Shown: positions 26,792 through 36,304, counted from the stretch's first letter. The stretch is DNA of 40,871 nucleotides from Prevotella sp. (GCA_018053665.1 JAGPKZ010000002.1:1-40871), one strand, 5' to 3'. Notes: a model not told the origin generated them from the sequence alone. Program-made: numbers and translations.

Positions 26792-28237
26792 TTATTTTTT
26801 ATTTTCACTCTTCACAATGCGTCTGCGATTAATAAGCATAAGAACTACCGTTACAACAGTCAACAACCCCATACCTACATATCGCAAAGAACTGGTGCAT
26901 TTATATATTACCCAACTAAATAAGCCAGAAGCAAAATCTAATGCTCCACCAGAGAACCCGTCTGGTATCTGAGCGGCCTTATCACCAGTTTCAGCGAAAA
27001 CTGATGCGGCTGCCTTTGTAAACGCAGGAGCCATATCTGTAACAAAATACAATCCAAATATCAATGCTACCAAACCAATAACAAAAGTTTTAGCAACATT
27101 ACCTTTTGTATAAGGTAATACCATTGGGAAAAGATAAAACATTCCTGCCAAAGATGCCAATGGTAAGAACTGATTACCTGGAAGGAAAACTGCCAACACT
27201 AATATTGTTGGTATAAGAAACAAAGATACAACCAATGTTGTAGGATGACCAATAACCAAAGCCGGACTCATGCCTATATAAACCTTCTTACCATTAAATC
27301 TCTTACTTACTAGTTCTTTTGTCTTTTCAGAAATAGGCATCAAACCGTCAATAAACAATTTGGTGATACGTGGTATAAGTTCCATAACAGCTCCCATGAT
27401 AACACCTAGTGACAATACATTCTTTGCAATTGTCATCACAGCATCAGTGGATGTTGCTTTCGCATCTGTCTGCTGCAATTCCTTAACAAACCCTGTGAAA
27501 TTTGCAATATGTCCAGCCTCACCGAAAAGTGCAATCAACGCTCCTACAATGACACCAAGAACCAAAGGGTCTCCAAGTTCACCAAATTTTTTCTTTAGAC
27601 CTTCAGCATCAACATCAAGTTTACTAAAACCAGGTATTTTATCCAAGACCTTATTAATTATAATAGCAAAAGGCATAAAACTCTGACAGAAAGGTTGTGG
27701 AATAGAGATCCCTTCCAAACCGTAATATTTCTGAAATCTATCGGCTGTAAGGTCAGCGCATACAAGAGTTATGATATAGCAAATAATAGCTGCAAAATAT
27801 CCCCATAGTAAGCTCTCGCCCATAACAAAATAAACCACTGCACCAATAAATGCAAAATGCCAATAATTCCACAAATCAATATTCACTGTACGTGTGGTCT
27901 TTGTAACAAGCATCAAAAAATTAACACCCAAGCAAATAGGTATTATTAATGCACCGACAGCAGTGTTATAAGCTACTGCTGCTGCTGCAGGCCATCCCAT
28001 ATCAAAAACATTGAGTTGTAAATGATAAAAATCTGATATTGAACTCAATGGAGTATTGAAATTCGTTGTAAGCAAAGCTGTTACGACTCCCAAGCCTACA
28101 AATCCGACACCAACGAAGAGTCCGGACTTCAATGCCTTTCCAAATTTCATACCAATACACAGACCGATGATGGTAAAAAGAATAGGCATCATCACACTGG
28201 CACCAAAGCTAATGATATAGCTAAAAATCTGTTCCAT
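26792..28237 (-). CDS. PTS galactitol-type IIC permease without other PTS parts
   Basis: A 481-residue polytopic membrane protein resembling the EIIC-GAT family. Family-like features are the N-terminal [36 protein letters not shown], the stretch [31 protein letters not shown], and a central [23 protein letters not shown]. About 11-12 hydrophobic segments are visible. In classic PTS this subunit moves the sugar while IIA and IIB hand on phosphate, but no IIA, IIB, HPr or EI gene is in the window. It is the first gene of the operon with kduI and the ExuT-like transporter. It may carry uronate products without phosphorylation; that is inference. Confidence 0.88.
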   Translation of the reverse strand: MEQIFSYIISFGASVMMPILFTIIGLCIGMKFGKALKSGLFVGVGFVGLGVVTALLTTNFNTPLSSISDFYHLQLNVFDMGWPAAAAVAYNTAVGALIIPICLGVNFLMLVTKTTRTVNIDLWNYWHFAFIGAVVYFVMGESLLWGYFAAIICYIITLVCADLTADRFQKYYGLEGISIPQPFCQSFMPFAIIINKVLDKIPGFSKLDVDAEGLKKKFGELGDPLVLGVIVGALIALFGEAGHIANFTGFVKELQQTDAKATSTDAVMTIAKNVLSLGVIMGAVMELIPRITKLFIDGLMPISEKTKELVSKRFNGKKVYIGMSPALVIGHPTTLVVSLFLIPTILVLAVFLPGNQFLPLASLAGMFYLFPMVLPYTKGNVAKTFVIGLVALIFGLYFVTDMAPAFTKAAASVFAETGDKAAQIPDGFSGGALDFASGLFSWVIYKCTSSLRYVGMGLLTVVTVVLMLINRRRIVKSENKK

Positions 28238-28314
28238 TTAAATTTTCGATTAATAATTTGTAGTTTCGCTTTCTCTAGGTTTAAATCAAGGGTGCGTTTT
28301 TTCACGCATTGTTC

Positions 28315-28323
28315 GCAAAGTTA
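28315..28323 (-). promoter_or_regulatory. -7 element of the IIC-kduI-ExuT operon
   Basis: TAACTTTGC on the minus strand (28323-28315), about 78 nt before the IIC ATG. No TTTG at the right distance. The leader holds a small hairpin (TGCG/CGCA around 28292-28308). Confidence 0.5.
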
Positions 28324-28367
28324 GCAAAAACTTTTCACATAACGATACGAATTATTAAATAGATTTA

Positions 28368-28381
28368 CTTAAACGTTTACG
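28368..28381. promoter_or_regulatory. LacI-family-like operator upstream of the IIC-kduI operon
   Basis: CTTAAACGTTTACG contains the palindromic core TAAACGTTTA with CpG in the centre, typical of LacI-family regulators. It sits about 45-55 nt upstream of the -7 box, a place more suited to activation or upstream repression than direct blocking. No LacI-family gene is in the window. Confidence 0.45.
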
Positions 28382-28400
28382 TTTTAATATTATTTGCGTC

Positions 28401-28437
28401 AAAAAAAACTGCGAAATCCTTTTCAGGTTCGCAGTTT
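28401..28437 (-). terminator. Intrinsic terminator of murF-alr
   Basis: On the minus strand AAACTGCGAA (28437-28428) pairs with TTCGCAGTTT (28415-28406) around a 12-nt loop, then the T-run 28408-28401 follows. It sits about 22 nt past the murF-alr stop codon. Confidence 0.88.
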
Positions 28438-28459
28438 ATCATTTTATAACCATTATTTA

Positions 28460-30937
28460 TTAATCTTGGAAATAAACTCTCTTTACACGATTGCTTATAC
28501 CTGTAAGCACTTCGTAAGGAATAGTTCCGATAATATCGCTCAATACTGTTACTGGCAGATTGTCACCAAAGATTTCAACACTGTCACCTTCCTTACAGTC
28601 TATTCCTGTAACATCAATCATAGCCACGTCCATACATATATTTCCAACGTAATCAGCCTTTTTGCCATTTACAAGACAATACCCATTACGGTTACTCAGA
28701 TGTCTGTCAAGTCCATCTGCATAGCCTATTGGAATGGCAGCTATAACACTATCCTTGTCAAGTATTGTTTTACGACTGTATCCTATACTTTCACCGGCAA
28801 GAACCTTACGCAGCTGAAGTATAGTTGTCTTCAATGTACTTACATTATTTATTATCTCGTTGTTACGGGAATTGATGCCATAAAGTCCCAATCCTAGTCG
28901 GCACATATCCATCTGTCTCTCTGGGAAGTGCTCAATACCAGCACTGTTATCAATATGACGAAGTATCTTGTGGTCAAAAGCACTCTGCAACTTATGACTA
29001 CCTCTCTCAAACAGTTCAAACTGATGTGCACTGAATTTATCAAAGTCATCACAGTCAGAACCAACAAAATGACTGAATACTGAACGTGGAATTATAGCAT
29101 TCTGATGTTTGAGTCGCTTAATAAGTTCTTCCATGTCTGTATCAGGATTGAAACCAAGGCGGTGCATACCTGTATCAAGTTTAATATGTGCAGGGAATCC
29201 AGTGATACCCTCTTTCTCTGCAGCTTTTACAAGAGCATCAAGTAATCGGAAAGAATAAACTTCTGGTTCAAGATCATAATCAAACATGGTCTTGAAAGCA
29301 GTCATTTCCGGATTCATTATCATTATATTACTAGTGATACCGTTCTTGCGAAGAGTCACACCTTCATCTGCAACTGCAACTGCCAAATAATCCACACGAT
29401 GATCTTGAAGAGTTTTAGCAATCTCCACACTACCAGCACCATAAGCATCAGCCTTTATCATGCAAACCAACTTTGTCTCTGGTTTCATAAACGAGCGATA
29501 CCAGTTAAGGTTATTCACTACAGCATTTAAATTAACCTCTAAAGTCGTCTCATGTACCTTTTGCACAAGAAGTTCTGTTATCTGGTCGAAGCCAAACTGT
29601 CGTGCACCCTTGACAAGGATCACTTCGTCATGCAAAGACTTGAACACCTCACTTGCGACAAATTCATCAACAGTCTGGAAAAAATTCTTTTCATTAATTG
29701 CAATAACATCAGCATTTGCAGAAAGTTCAGGGCCTATTCCAATGAACTTCACCACTCCACGCTTATTGCATAGCTCGCTTACCTTTCTATATAACTCCTT
29801 GGCAACCATGCCACTTTGGTAAATATCACTCAAAATCAATGTATGTCTACGTCCCTCATGATCAGGGCGGCGATTCATAAAATCAAGAGCAATATCCAAA
29901 GAATTAATATCTGAATTATAACTGTCATTAATGAGAGTGCATCCATGCTGTCCCTGCTTAACTTCCAAGCGCATAGCTATAGGCTCAAGTTTCTGCATAC
30001 GTTCATCAAGTCTATCTGCCATAACGCCTATTTTCAAAGCAACGGCAGCACAGACGATAGAATTGGTAATAGATGCATCATCAATAAAAGGCAAAGAATA
30101 CCTATTTTCCTCGCCATTATATATATATGTAACTGTTGTGGCAGTGTCTTTCTTCTCAATTTTCTTAACATACATTGGTGCATGCTTGTCTTTCAGCGAC
30201 CAGCATAGTTTTTCACCTTTGAAGTCATCAAGTTCAGAAACAGCCTTGCTTACAATATTGTCATCCTCATTATATACGACTGTCTGAGCACCATGGAACA
30301 ACACAAGCTTTTCCTTGCATTTTTCATCTTTAGTTAAGAAATTCTCTTGGTGAGCCTCACCCAAATTAGTCAATACAGCAATAGTAGGCTGTATTATATC
30401 ACGCAATGCCAACATCTCGCCAGGCAGACTTATACCAGCTTCAAACACACCCACCTGAGTATGTTCATTCATAAGCCAGACACTCAAAGGCACACCAATC
30501 TGCGAATTATAGCTACGAGGACTACGAGTAACAAACATATCATCGCCAAGAAGTTGGTTAAGCCATTCCTTAACCATAGTCTTGCCGTTACTTCCAGTAA
30601 TACCGACAATAGGAATATTAAATTCGTCACGATGTCTTTCGGCTAAACGCTGCAACGCCTCAAGAACATTGACAACTTTCAGAAAATTAGCATCCTTATA
30701 TTCTGTATCATAATTTCCGGGAACATCTGCGACAACAAAGTTCTTAACTCCGCGTCTATAGAGTTCAGGAATATAGCTATGACCATCATTTCGCTCAGAT
30801 TTAAGGGCAAAGAACAACGTTTCCTCAGGGAAACAAAGAGAGCGACTATCTGTAAGGATAAATCCTATATTTGCATCACTCTCGCCAAAACGACGCGCAC
30901 CTATCAGTGTGGTTACTTTTTCAATAGAATATGTCAT
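28460..30937 (-). CDS. murF-alr: Bifunctional MurF ligase / alanine racemase
   Basis: One 825-residue chain carries two cell-wall enzymes: MurF, which adds D-Ala-D-Ala to UDP-MurNAc-tripeptide, and alanine racemase, which makes D-alanine. The MurF part (about 1-460) has the ATP loop GITGSNGKT at 112-120, a metal/substrate stretch LTNLGEAHQENF near 189-200 and the late motif LINDSYNSDINS. The racemase part (about 467-825) has the PLP lysine K495 in VCMIKADAYGAG and the second catalytic base Y720 in GESIGYSRKT. This fusion is usual in Bacteroidota. A longer frame starts at 30991, but it would overlap the promoter; the ATG at 30937 gives the family start MTYSIEKV. It is a single-gene unit with good promoter and terminator. 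Confidence 0.97.
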   Translation of the reverse strand: MTYSIEKVTTLIGARRFGESDANIGFILTDSRSLCFPEETLFFALKSERNDGHSYIPELYRRGVKNFVVADVPGNYDTEYKDANFLKVVNVLEALQRLAERHRDEFNIPIVGITGSNGKTMVKEWLNQLLGDDMFVTRSPRSYNSQIGVPLSVWLMNEHTQVGVFEAGISLPGEMLALRDIIQPTIAVLTNLGEAHQENFLTKDEKCKEKLVLFHGAQTVVYNEDDNIVSKAVSELDDFKGEKLCWSLKDKHAPMYVKKIEKKDTATTVTYIYNGEENRYSLPFIDDASITNSIVCAAVALKIGVMADRLDERMQKLEPIAMRLEVKQGQHGCTLINDSYNSDINSLDIALDFMNRRPDHEGRRHTLILSDIYQSGMVAKELYRKVSELCNKRGVVKFIGIGPELSANADVIAINEKNFFQTVDEFVASEVFKSLHDEVILVKGARQFGFDQITELLVQKVHETTLEVNLNAVVNNLNWYRSFMKPETKLVCMIKADAYGAGSVEIAKTLQDHRVDYLAVAVADEGVTLRKNGITSNIMIMNPEMTAFKTMFDYDLEPEVYSFRLLDALVKAAEKEGITGFPAHIKLDTGMHRLGFNPDTDMEELIKRLKHQNAIIPRSVFSHFVGSDCDDFDKFSAHQFELFERGSHKLQSAFDHKILRHIDNSAGIEHFPERQMDMCRLGLGLYGINSRNNEIINNVSTLKTTILQLRKVLAGESIGYSRKTILDKDSVIAAIPIGYADGLDRHLSNRNGYCLVNGKKADYVGNICMDVAMIDVTGIDCKEGDSVEIFGDNLPVTVLSDIIGTIPYEVLTGISNRVKRVYFQD

Positions 30938-30960
30938 CGTATGATATTTATATTTTAATT

Positions 30961-30992
30961 GCAAAATTACCGCAAACAAATGAAATAACAAA
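30961..30992 (-). promoter_or_regulatory. Promoter of murF-alr
   Basis: TTTG (30992-30989), 19 nt, TAATTTTGC (30969-30961) on the minus strand, 24 nt before the ATG. Confidence 0.75.
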
Positions 30993-31060
30993 ATAAAATT
31001 CTTTTTTATTTAGTTTTTTCCAACACTGATAAGTTATAACATCATAATATCAATGATTTG

Positions 31061-32071
31061 TCATTTTGCGAAAGCCTTCATTATCTCAGTTGGACGGTGA
31101 TTGTCAAATGCTCCAAGCGGATATTGCCCCTCAAGTTCAGGTGCCCAATAGAACACACCGTGACAATGTCCTCCGCAATCATTTTTAGCTGCGTTTATAA
31201 CAGCTTTCATTATTATGTATCCCTCTTTTGGATGCTTTGATTCGGTTCCTGTTTCAACGACCATGGTTTCCTTTCCATATTTTTCATACAGATGCTTTAC
31301 GTTAGCTGTAAAATCTCTTACAGAACCTTTCCAATCGCTCTCCAATTTAGCAACCACATCCCAATATGGATAAACACTTAGACCTATCATGTCATAATGT
31401 GCACCGAATTTTTTCAGTCCGTCAAAGATAAAGTCATATCGTTTTTGATCACATCCTCCGTCAATGTGTATAATGACCTGAGCATTCGGATATACTTTTT
31501 TCACTGCTTGATAACCAACTTCTGTAAATCCTGCATACTTCTCCATATTATCACTTGCACGTCCCATAGGCCAAAGGAAACCATTTGTTGTCTCGTTTCC
31601 TACTTGAACCCATTTCACGTCAATATTATTTTTTTTCAAAAGCGACAACACATCTTCAGTATGTTGCGCAAGAGCATTTTTCATTTCGTCATAACTCATA
31701 TATTGCCATGCAGCAGGAATGTGCTGTTTGCCAGGATCTGCCCACCAATCACTATAGTGGAAATCTATCATAACAGCCATATCATAGTATTTTGCACGTT
31801 TAGCCATTTCCAACACATCTTCTGCACCAGACCATCCACCACGAGGATTCACCCATACGCGGAGTCTAACTGCATTCAGTCCCAATTCTTTCATCAGAGC
31901 TGTATTTTCCTTTATCTCACCCTTAGTGTTATAAAGTTTTTCTCCATTACTTTCCAACTGGGTTGTTCCACTTATATCTGCTCCCAACCAAAAAGTATTT
32001 TTATCCTGAGCATTAGCATTACCAATGCTGATAACCGTAAAAAGAAAGGCTATTAGTAATTTTCTCATCAT
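31061..32071 (-). CDS. GH53 arabinogalactan endo-beta-1,4-galactanase, exported
   Basis: Cuts internal beta-1,4 links in galactan side chains of pectin (type I arabinogalactan). The 336-residue protein has a signal peptide (about 1-21, ending NANAQ) and one TIM barrel. Family signatures are FWLGADISGTTQLE at the start, LNAVRLRVWVNPRGG, MIDFHYSDWWADPGKQ, the acid/base E160 in VQVGNETTNGFLWP and the nucleophile E273 in MVVETG, then HGVFYWAPELEG. Adjacent ATG codons at 32071 and 32068 are both possible; longer frames run into the patatin gene. It starts 4 nt after the patatin-like gene stops, so the two are probably cotranscribed although their functions differ. It pairs in theme with the GH51 arabinofuranosidase 15 kb away. 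Confidence 0.95.
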   Translation of the reverse strand: MMRKLLIAFLFTVISIGNANAQDKNTFWLGADISGTTQLESNGEKLYNTKGEIKENTALMKELGLNAVRLRVWVNPRGGWSGAEDVLEMAKRAKYYDMAVMIDFHYSDWWADPGKQHIPAAWQYMSYDEMKNALAQHTEDVLSLLKKNNIDVKWVQVGNETTNGFLWPMGRASDNMEKYAGFTEVGYQAVKKVYPNAQVIIHIDGGCDQKRYDFIFDGLKKFGAHYDMIGLSVYPYWDVVAKLESDWKGSVRDFTANVKHLYEKYGKETMVVETGTESKHPKEGYIIMKAVINAAKNDCGGHCHGVFYWAPELEGQYPLGAFDNHRPTEIMKAFAK

Positions 32072-32075
32072 AAAA

Positions 32076-32978
32076 TTATTTATTTTCATATTCATCAAGT
32101 TTACGAGTCATCTCGTCACGTCCATATTGATATATTTCCTTTGCTTGTGAGAAGTCAAAAAGTCCGAATTTATCCATCGGTAGTTCCACCAAAATATCAG
32201 GTGGATTTAATTGTATTGCTAACTTGCAATTTGCCTGTATTGACATGTGAACAACTCTTACCGCCATATTCATATAATTTCCAGACAGGTCTGGTTTTAA
32301 AAAAAATAACATTGAACGCAATACACGCATTGCTTTATTATTATCTTTTTTCTTTTTCACATAAGCATCAAAAGGCGTATTATCAGGACCATTCACATTA
32401 ATGGCGATAAGTTTATCACCCGATTTCCTATCTACCCTGTTTAATGGTAATATATTATGTACACTTCCATCAACATAAATATGATTATCACCATCGCACA
32501 TTGGCTTGAAGAAACATGGTACAGAAACAGAAGCACGAATAGCCGTTTTCAAAAATCCATTTCTAAAAACCTTTTCTTCACCGCTTACCACATCAGAGGC
32601 ACAACAGCAAAACTTTATATTTAGATCTTCTATTTTCGTATTACCAACAATTGAATTTATAATTTCCATAAGTCGCTTGCCACTTGCCACATGGTCAAGT
32701 CCCAACGAAATATCCATAATAGAAAGCATCTGCTTCTTGTCTATTCCTAATATAATATCTTTCAATTCTTTCAGTTTTCCACCAGCATACATGCCTCCGA
32801 CAAGTGCGCCCATCGATGTTCCAGCAACAGATGTTATATTATATCCTCGTTCCTCCAAAACTTCTATTCCTCCTATGTGCGCAATTCCACGAGCTCCTCC
32901 TCCACCAAGAACAAGAGCCACATCCTTTGATTTGCGCATAAACGGAAACCAACCTTTTATCGCTTCAAGTATATTCAT
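32076..32978 (-). CDS. Patatin-like phospholipase (RssA-like)
   Basis: A 300-residue serine lipase-type protein. The oxyanion motif GGGGARG is at 25-31, the nucleophile motif GTSMG at 53-57 (S55), and the Asp of the catalytic dyad is D170 in VDGSVHNILPL. There is no signal peptide, so it probably acts in the cytoplasm or at the inner face of the membrane on lipid esters. The C-terminal part (about 240-300) is helical and follows NPPDILVELPMDKFGLFDFSQAKEIYQYG, typical of the bacterial RssA/YchK-like group. A possible -7 box TATCTTTG lies at 33014-33007. The GH53 gene follows after 4 nt. The true substrate is unknown. Confidence 0.93.
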   Translation of the reverse strand: MNILEAIKGWFPFMRKSKDVALVLGGGGARGIAHIGGIEVLEERGYNITSVAGTSMGALVGGMYAGGKLKELKDIILGIDKKQMLSIMDISLGLDHVASGKRLMEIINSIVGNTKIEDLNIKFCCCASDVVSGEEKVFRNGFLKTAIRASVSVPCFFKPMCDGDNHIYVDGSVHNILPLNRVDRKSGDKLIAINVNGPDNTPFDAYVKKKKDNNKAMRVLRSMLFFLKPDLSGNYMNMAVRVVHMSIQANCKLAIQLNPPDILVELPMDKFGLFDFSQAKEIYQYGRDEMTRKLDEYENK

Positions 32979-33039
32979 ATTCTATAATTTATTCTCGTGA
33001 TCGCCACAAAGATAATTATTTTTCGTTATTATCAACAAC

Positions 33040-33975
33040 TTATCCAAGAAAAAACATTGCAACTCCTACTACAGATATACAAGCACCCGTTATTTCTTTC
33101 CAAGTAATATGCTGATGAAACATATATCGCGACGGTATCAATATAATAATCGGAGTAAGTGCCATCAGTGTACTTGCTATTCCAGCCGCTGTATATTGAA
33201 CTGCCATAAGAGAGAAAGCTACACCCACGAAAGGTCCAAATATTGTTGTTGCTATAACTGCAACCATTATTTTGCCATCACGAAAACTATTACGGAACTT
33301 TCCAAAACTTTTATTGAATATCATCAATACAGTAAATCCGCCCAAACCGGCAAGGCATCTGAAGAAATTTGCACAGAATGGCAACATCCACGGAGTACTT
33401 ATCGCCACATCATGCGGCATACTTGCCTGATAACTATCAAGTCCGACCTTACTTATCACTAATCCAATTCCTTGACACACAGCCGCAACAGCCGCATAAA
33501 ACACACCATTAGCTGGCAACTTTAAAGAAAAAATATGATTGTCGCCACGTCCTAGTATGGATATTGATATTCCAGCCAAAGTAACAAACATAGCCAAAAT
33601 ACTCATTATCTGCAACTTCTGTCCAAGCAATATCCATGCTGTAATAGCTGCCGAAAGCGGGGCCAATGTCATAAACAACTGTCCAAAACGCGAGCCAATA
33701 ATTGTGTAGCATTTCATCAAACAATAGTCACACATCACAAAACCAACAAAGCCAGACAAAGCCATCCAGCAATAAGCCTCAGTAGATCCTTCAGCCGGCA
33801 ATGGCTTACCAAATACAACAAGAAACATAACAACTGAAAAAGCAAGAGCAAACACCATTCTCAACATGTTGAGAGTGATACTTCCCAAGCGCTTACTTGC
33901 ATACTCACTAAGGATTGCCGTTATTGTCCACGAGAAGGCTACGCCCAAAGATATTAACTCACCAAAATATTGCAT
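33040..33975 (-). CDS. EamA/DMT-family transporter
   Basis: A 311-residue membrane protein with about ten helices in two EamA repeats (about 5-140 and 155-305), as in drug/metabolite exporters. Helix 1 begins at once (ELISLGVAFSWTITAILSEYASKRLG), FGQLFMTLAPLSAAITAWILLGQKL ends the first repeat, and FSLMAVQYTAAGIASTLMALTPIIILIPSRYMF marks the second. The ATG at 33975 is needed for helix 1, yet the best -7 box (TAACTTTGC, 33987-33979) ends only 3 nt upstream, so the message may be leaderless. The patatin gene is 61 nt downstream on the same strand. Substrate unknown. Confidence 0.92.
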   Translation of the reverse strand: MQYFGELISLGVAFSWTITAILSEYASKRLGSITLNMLRMVFALAFSVVMFLVVFGKPLPAEGSTEAYCWMALSGFVGFVMCDYCLMKCYTIIGSRFGQLFMTLAPLSAAITAWILLGQKLQIMSILAMFVTLAGISISILGRGDNHIFSLKLPANGVFYAAVAAVCQGIGLVISKVGLDSYQASMPHDVAISTPWMLPFCANFFRCLAGLGGFTVLMIFNKSFGKFRNSFRDGKIMVAVIATTIFGPFVGVAFSLMAVQYTAAGIASTLMALTPIIILIPSRYMFHQHITWKEITGACISVVGVAMFFLG

Positions 33976-33978
33976 GCT

Positions 33979-33987
33979 GCAAAGTTA
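33979..33987 (-). promoter_or_regulatory. -7 element directly before the EamA gene
   Basis: TAACTTTGC on minus; TTCA at 34010-34007 stands 19 nt upstream as a weak -33. The start of transcription would fall at or next to the ATG. Confidence 0.45.
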
Positions 33988-34022
33988 CGTTTTTTTGACA
34001 GCATATTGAAAGGTTCACACAA

Positions 34023-34052
34023 GAAAAAATCCCAAGAAATTATTCTCGGGAT
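34023..34052 (-). terminator. Intrinsic terminator of the sugar porter gene
   Basis: On minus ATCCCGAGAA (34052-34043) pairs with TTCTTGGGAT (34038-34029), with one G-U pair and a 4-nt loop, then TTTTTT. Confidence 0.85.
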
Positions 34053-34080
34053 TTATTTCTTTTAAATCGTAAGTTTTATG

Positions 34081-35538
34081 TTATTTTTTCCAAAGTTTAG
34101 TCATATCTTCCAATGTCTTACCTTTCGTTTCAGGAACAAGCTTCCAAACAAAGACTGCGGCGATTACACAAATCAAACCGTAAATGCCATAAGTGAACCA
34201 ATGTCCGAAGTTGTCTCCATGAGACAAATGCATATTGAACATAGGAACGAAAGTTGAACTGACAATAAAATTGAATATCCATTGGAATGCCACTGCAATA
34301 GCTACAGCAGTACCACGTATGGTGTTAGGGAATATCTCAGCGATGAGTACCCAGCAAATTGGTCCCCAACTGAACATGAATGATGCACTATAAATCATAA
34401 TGCTAACCATTGTCAAAATATTGAGTGAAGGATTGCCAAATGTTATTGCTACACCTAAAGCACCAATGGCCATACCAATAGAGCCCCATATAAGAAGTGG
34501 CTTTCTACCAAGTTTCTCAACAGTGAAAACAGCAACAAGAGTAAATGAGATATTCACAATTCCCATTATTACTGTCTGAACCATAGGATTTTCCATACCC
34601 ATATCCTGGAATATACGAGGTGCATAATACAAAACAGCATTAATACCAACGGCCTGTTGGAAAACACTAAGCATAATACCAATAAAGATACACATAAATC
34701 CGTAAGAGAAAAGTTTCTCTTTCTTTACTGAGATTGTATTCTTAATATCACTTAAAATTTCTATTGCTTTTTCTGTCCCATTTATGCGCGTGAGCACGTC
34801 AAGAGCCTTTTTATCCTGTTTTATCATTACAAGATAGCGAGGTGTTTCCGGAACGAAGCAAATAAAAATTGTAAACAATGCAGCTGGTATACATTCTGAA
34901 CCAAACATATATCTCCAACCTGTCGTAATAGTCCACTGTGCATCTGCCATATTCGCAATAGCTCCTGCTGCGTTGTATATTGGATTTGAGTGACCTCCAA
35001 GAATTATGAAATTTACGAAATAAACAACAAGTTGACCGAAGATAATAGCAAACTGATTCCAACTTACTAGCATACCTCTTATGTTACTCGGAGCAACTTC
35101 ACCAATATACATTGGACAAATTGCAGAAGCCATACCAACACCTATACCACCAAGAACACGATACAGATTAAAAACGACAAGTAAATTCAGAGTTGGTTTA
35201 CCATTCGTTAGTATCCATGATTCTGGAAACATAGATCCCCATGCCGATATAAAAAAGCATATACCCGCAAACACGAGAGAATTCTTTCTTCCAAGCCTCA
35301 TCGCAAAAAGCCCCGACAACGAACTACCGATAATACATCCAATTAATGCGCTCGACGAAGTTAAGCCATGCATAAAGTCGGTGTACTCAAAATCTGTTGC
35401 TCCACGAAAGAATGCTTGTAATCCTTTTTCAGCTCCAGAAATAACTGCGGTGTCGTAGCCAAAGAGTAACCCTCCTAGTACGGCAACCATTACAATAGAA
35501 ACAAGGTATACTTTTGACCCTTTTTGATTTTGTCCCAT
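34081..35538 (-). CDS. xylE: MFS sugar:proton symporter, XylE-like
   Basis: A 485-residue member of the sugar porter family with 12 helices. Diagnostic motifs are GGLLFGYDTAVISGAEKG in helix 1, RLGRK in loop 2-3, YRVLGGIGVGMASAICPMYIGEVAP, the mid-protein PETPRYLV, QQAVGINAVLYYAPRIF in helix 7, and PETKGKTLEDM at the end. It most resembles the bacterial D-xylose/H+ symporter XylE, including the long loop between helices 1 and 2 (about 38-60). No xylose isomerase or kinase gene is nearby, so the sugar is inferred from similarity; glucose, arabinose or galactose are alternatives. It is a single gene with its own terminator. Confidence 0.92.
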   Translation of the reverse strand: MGQNQKGSKVYLVSIVMVAVLGGLLFGYDTAVISGAEKGLQAFFRGATDFEYTDFMHGLTSSSALIGCIIGSSLSGLFAMRLGRKNSLVFAGICFFISAWGSMFPESWILTNGKPTLNLLVVFNLYRVLGGIGVGMASAICPMYIGEVAPSNIRGMLVSWNQFAIIFGQLVVYFVNFIILGGHSNPIYNAAGAIANMADAQWTITTGWRYMFGSECIPAALFTIFICFVPETPRYLVMIKQDKKALDVLTRINGTEKAIEILSDIKNTISVKKEKLFSYGFMCIFIGIMLSVFQQAVGINAVLYYAPRIFQDMGMENPMVQTVIMGIVNISFTLVAVFTVEKLGRKPLLIWGSIGMAIGALGVAITFGNPSLNILTMVSIMIYSASFMFSWGPICWVLIAEIFPNTIRGTAVAIAVAFQWIFNFIVSSTFVPMFNMHLSHGDNFGHWFTYGIYGLICVIAAVFVWKLVPETKGKTLEDMTKLWKK

Positions 35539-35704
35539 GTTTTATTAGATTTATAATTATATGTACAATTTAATAGTTATATTACGTTTAAATGCCTTGG
35601 TTCCCCATAAAATTCTATGAAAAAAGCATAAAACCCCACTTATAAATATACAAATAGTCTTATTGTTTTTCTATGGCAGACTATCAGCAATAGTAACCCT
35701 ATTA

Positions 35705-36277
35705 TTAATATAACAGTAGTAATCCCGCAAAGGCTGTACAGCCTATCATGCTTAACGGATTAATTTTAACGAGTTTTGTCCCTACGAATGTTGCGATAAA
35801 CAACCCTATACTAATCCAGAATGTCCACGGATCAGAAGGAGTCGAGAAATTTTCAGGAGTCATAAGTAACAGAGTAGCCGCAGCAAGAAGCCCCACAACA
35901 GCAGGTCTTAAACCAGAAAACACATCCTGTATTATTGGTGAATCCATATATTTCATAAACATCTTACTTATCAGAATCATCAATACTAATGAAGGCAGAA
36001 TTATTGCAATCGTAGCAGTAAGTGAGCCAAATATTCCTGTGATTTCAGAAAATCCAGCATTGCGTATAGCAGTATATCCACAATATGTAGCCGAATTTAT
36101 TCCAATAGGTCCAGGTGTCATCTGACTAATAGCTATGGCATTCGTAAATTCACTTACAGTGAGCCAATGATAGCGTGTAACTACCATACCCTGTATAAGA
36201 GAAATCATAGCATAGCCGCCACCAAAGCCAAACAAGCCTATCTCAAAAAATGCTATAAAAAGTTGTATGAATATCAT
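35705..36277 (-). CDS. chrA: Chromate transporter, half-size CHR protein (second of pair)
   Basis: A 190-residue membrane protein with a single CHR domain. Family motifs are GLFGFGGGYAMISLIQ (about 13-28), then FTNAIAISQMTPGPIGINSATYCGY (about 44-68). About five to six helices follow, ending WTFWISIGLFIATFVGTKLVKINPL. Short CHR proteins usually work as a pair of products from adjacent genes, and this gene starts 27 nt after its partner. The family exports chromate, but in gut bacteria without chromate stress the natural ion may be different. It is the last gene of the purL cluster. Confidence 0.92.
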   Translation of the reverse strand: MIFIQLFIAFFEIGLFGFGGGYAMISLIQGMVVTRYHWLTVSEFTNAIAISQMTPGPIGINSATYCGYTAIRNAGFSEITGIFGSLTATIAIILPSLVLMILISKMFMKYMDSPIIQDVFSGLRPAVVGLLAAATLLLMTPENFSTPSDPWTFWISIGLFIATFVGTKLVKINPLSMIGCTAFAGLLLLY

Positions 36278-36304
36278 AATATTGATTACACTATAAAATG
36301 ATGT

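Noticed and set aside
26785..26808. Upstream GTG start for kduI
   Set aside because: It would overlap the IIC gene and place charged residues before an otherwise complete signal peptide; the ATG at 26784 fits better.
31397..32056. 219-codon open frame on plus, antisense to GH53
   Set aside because: A shadow of the conserved GH53 gene; rich in I, F, H and C with no motif.
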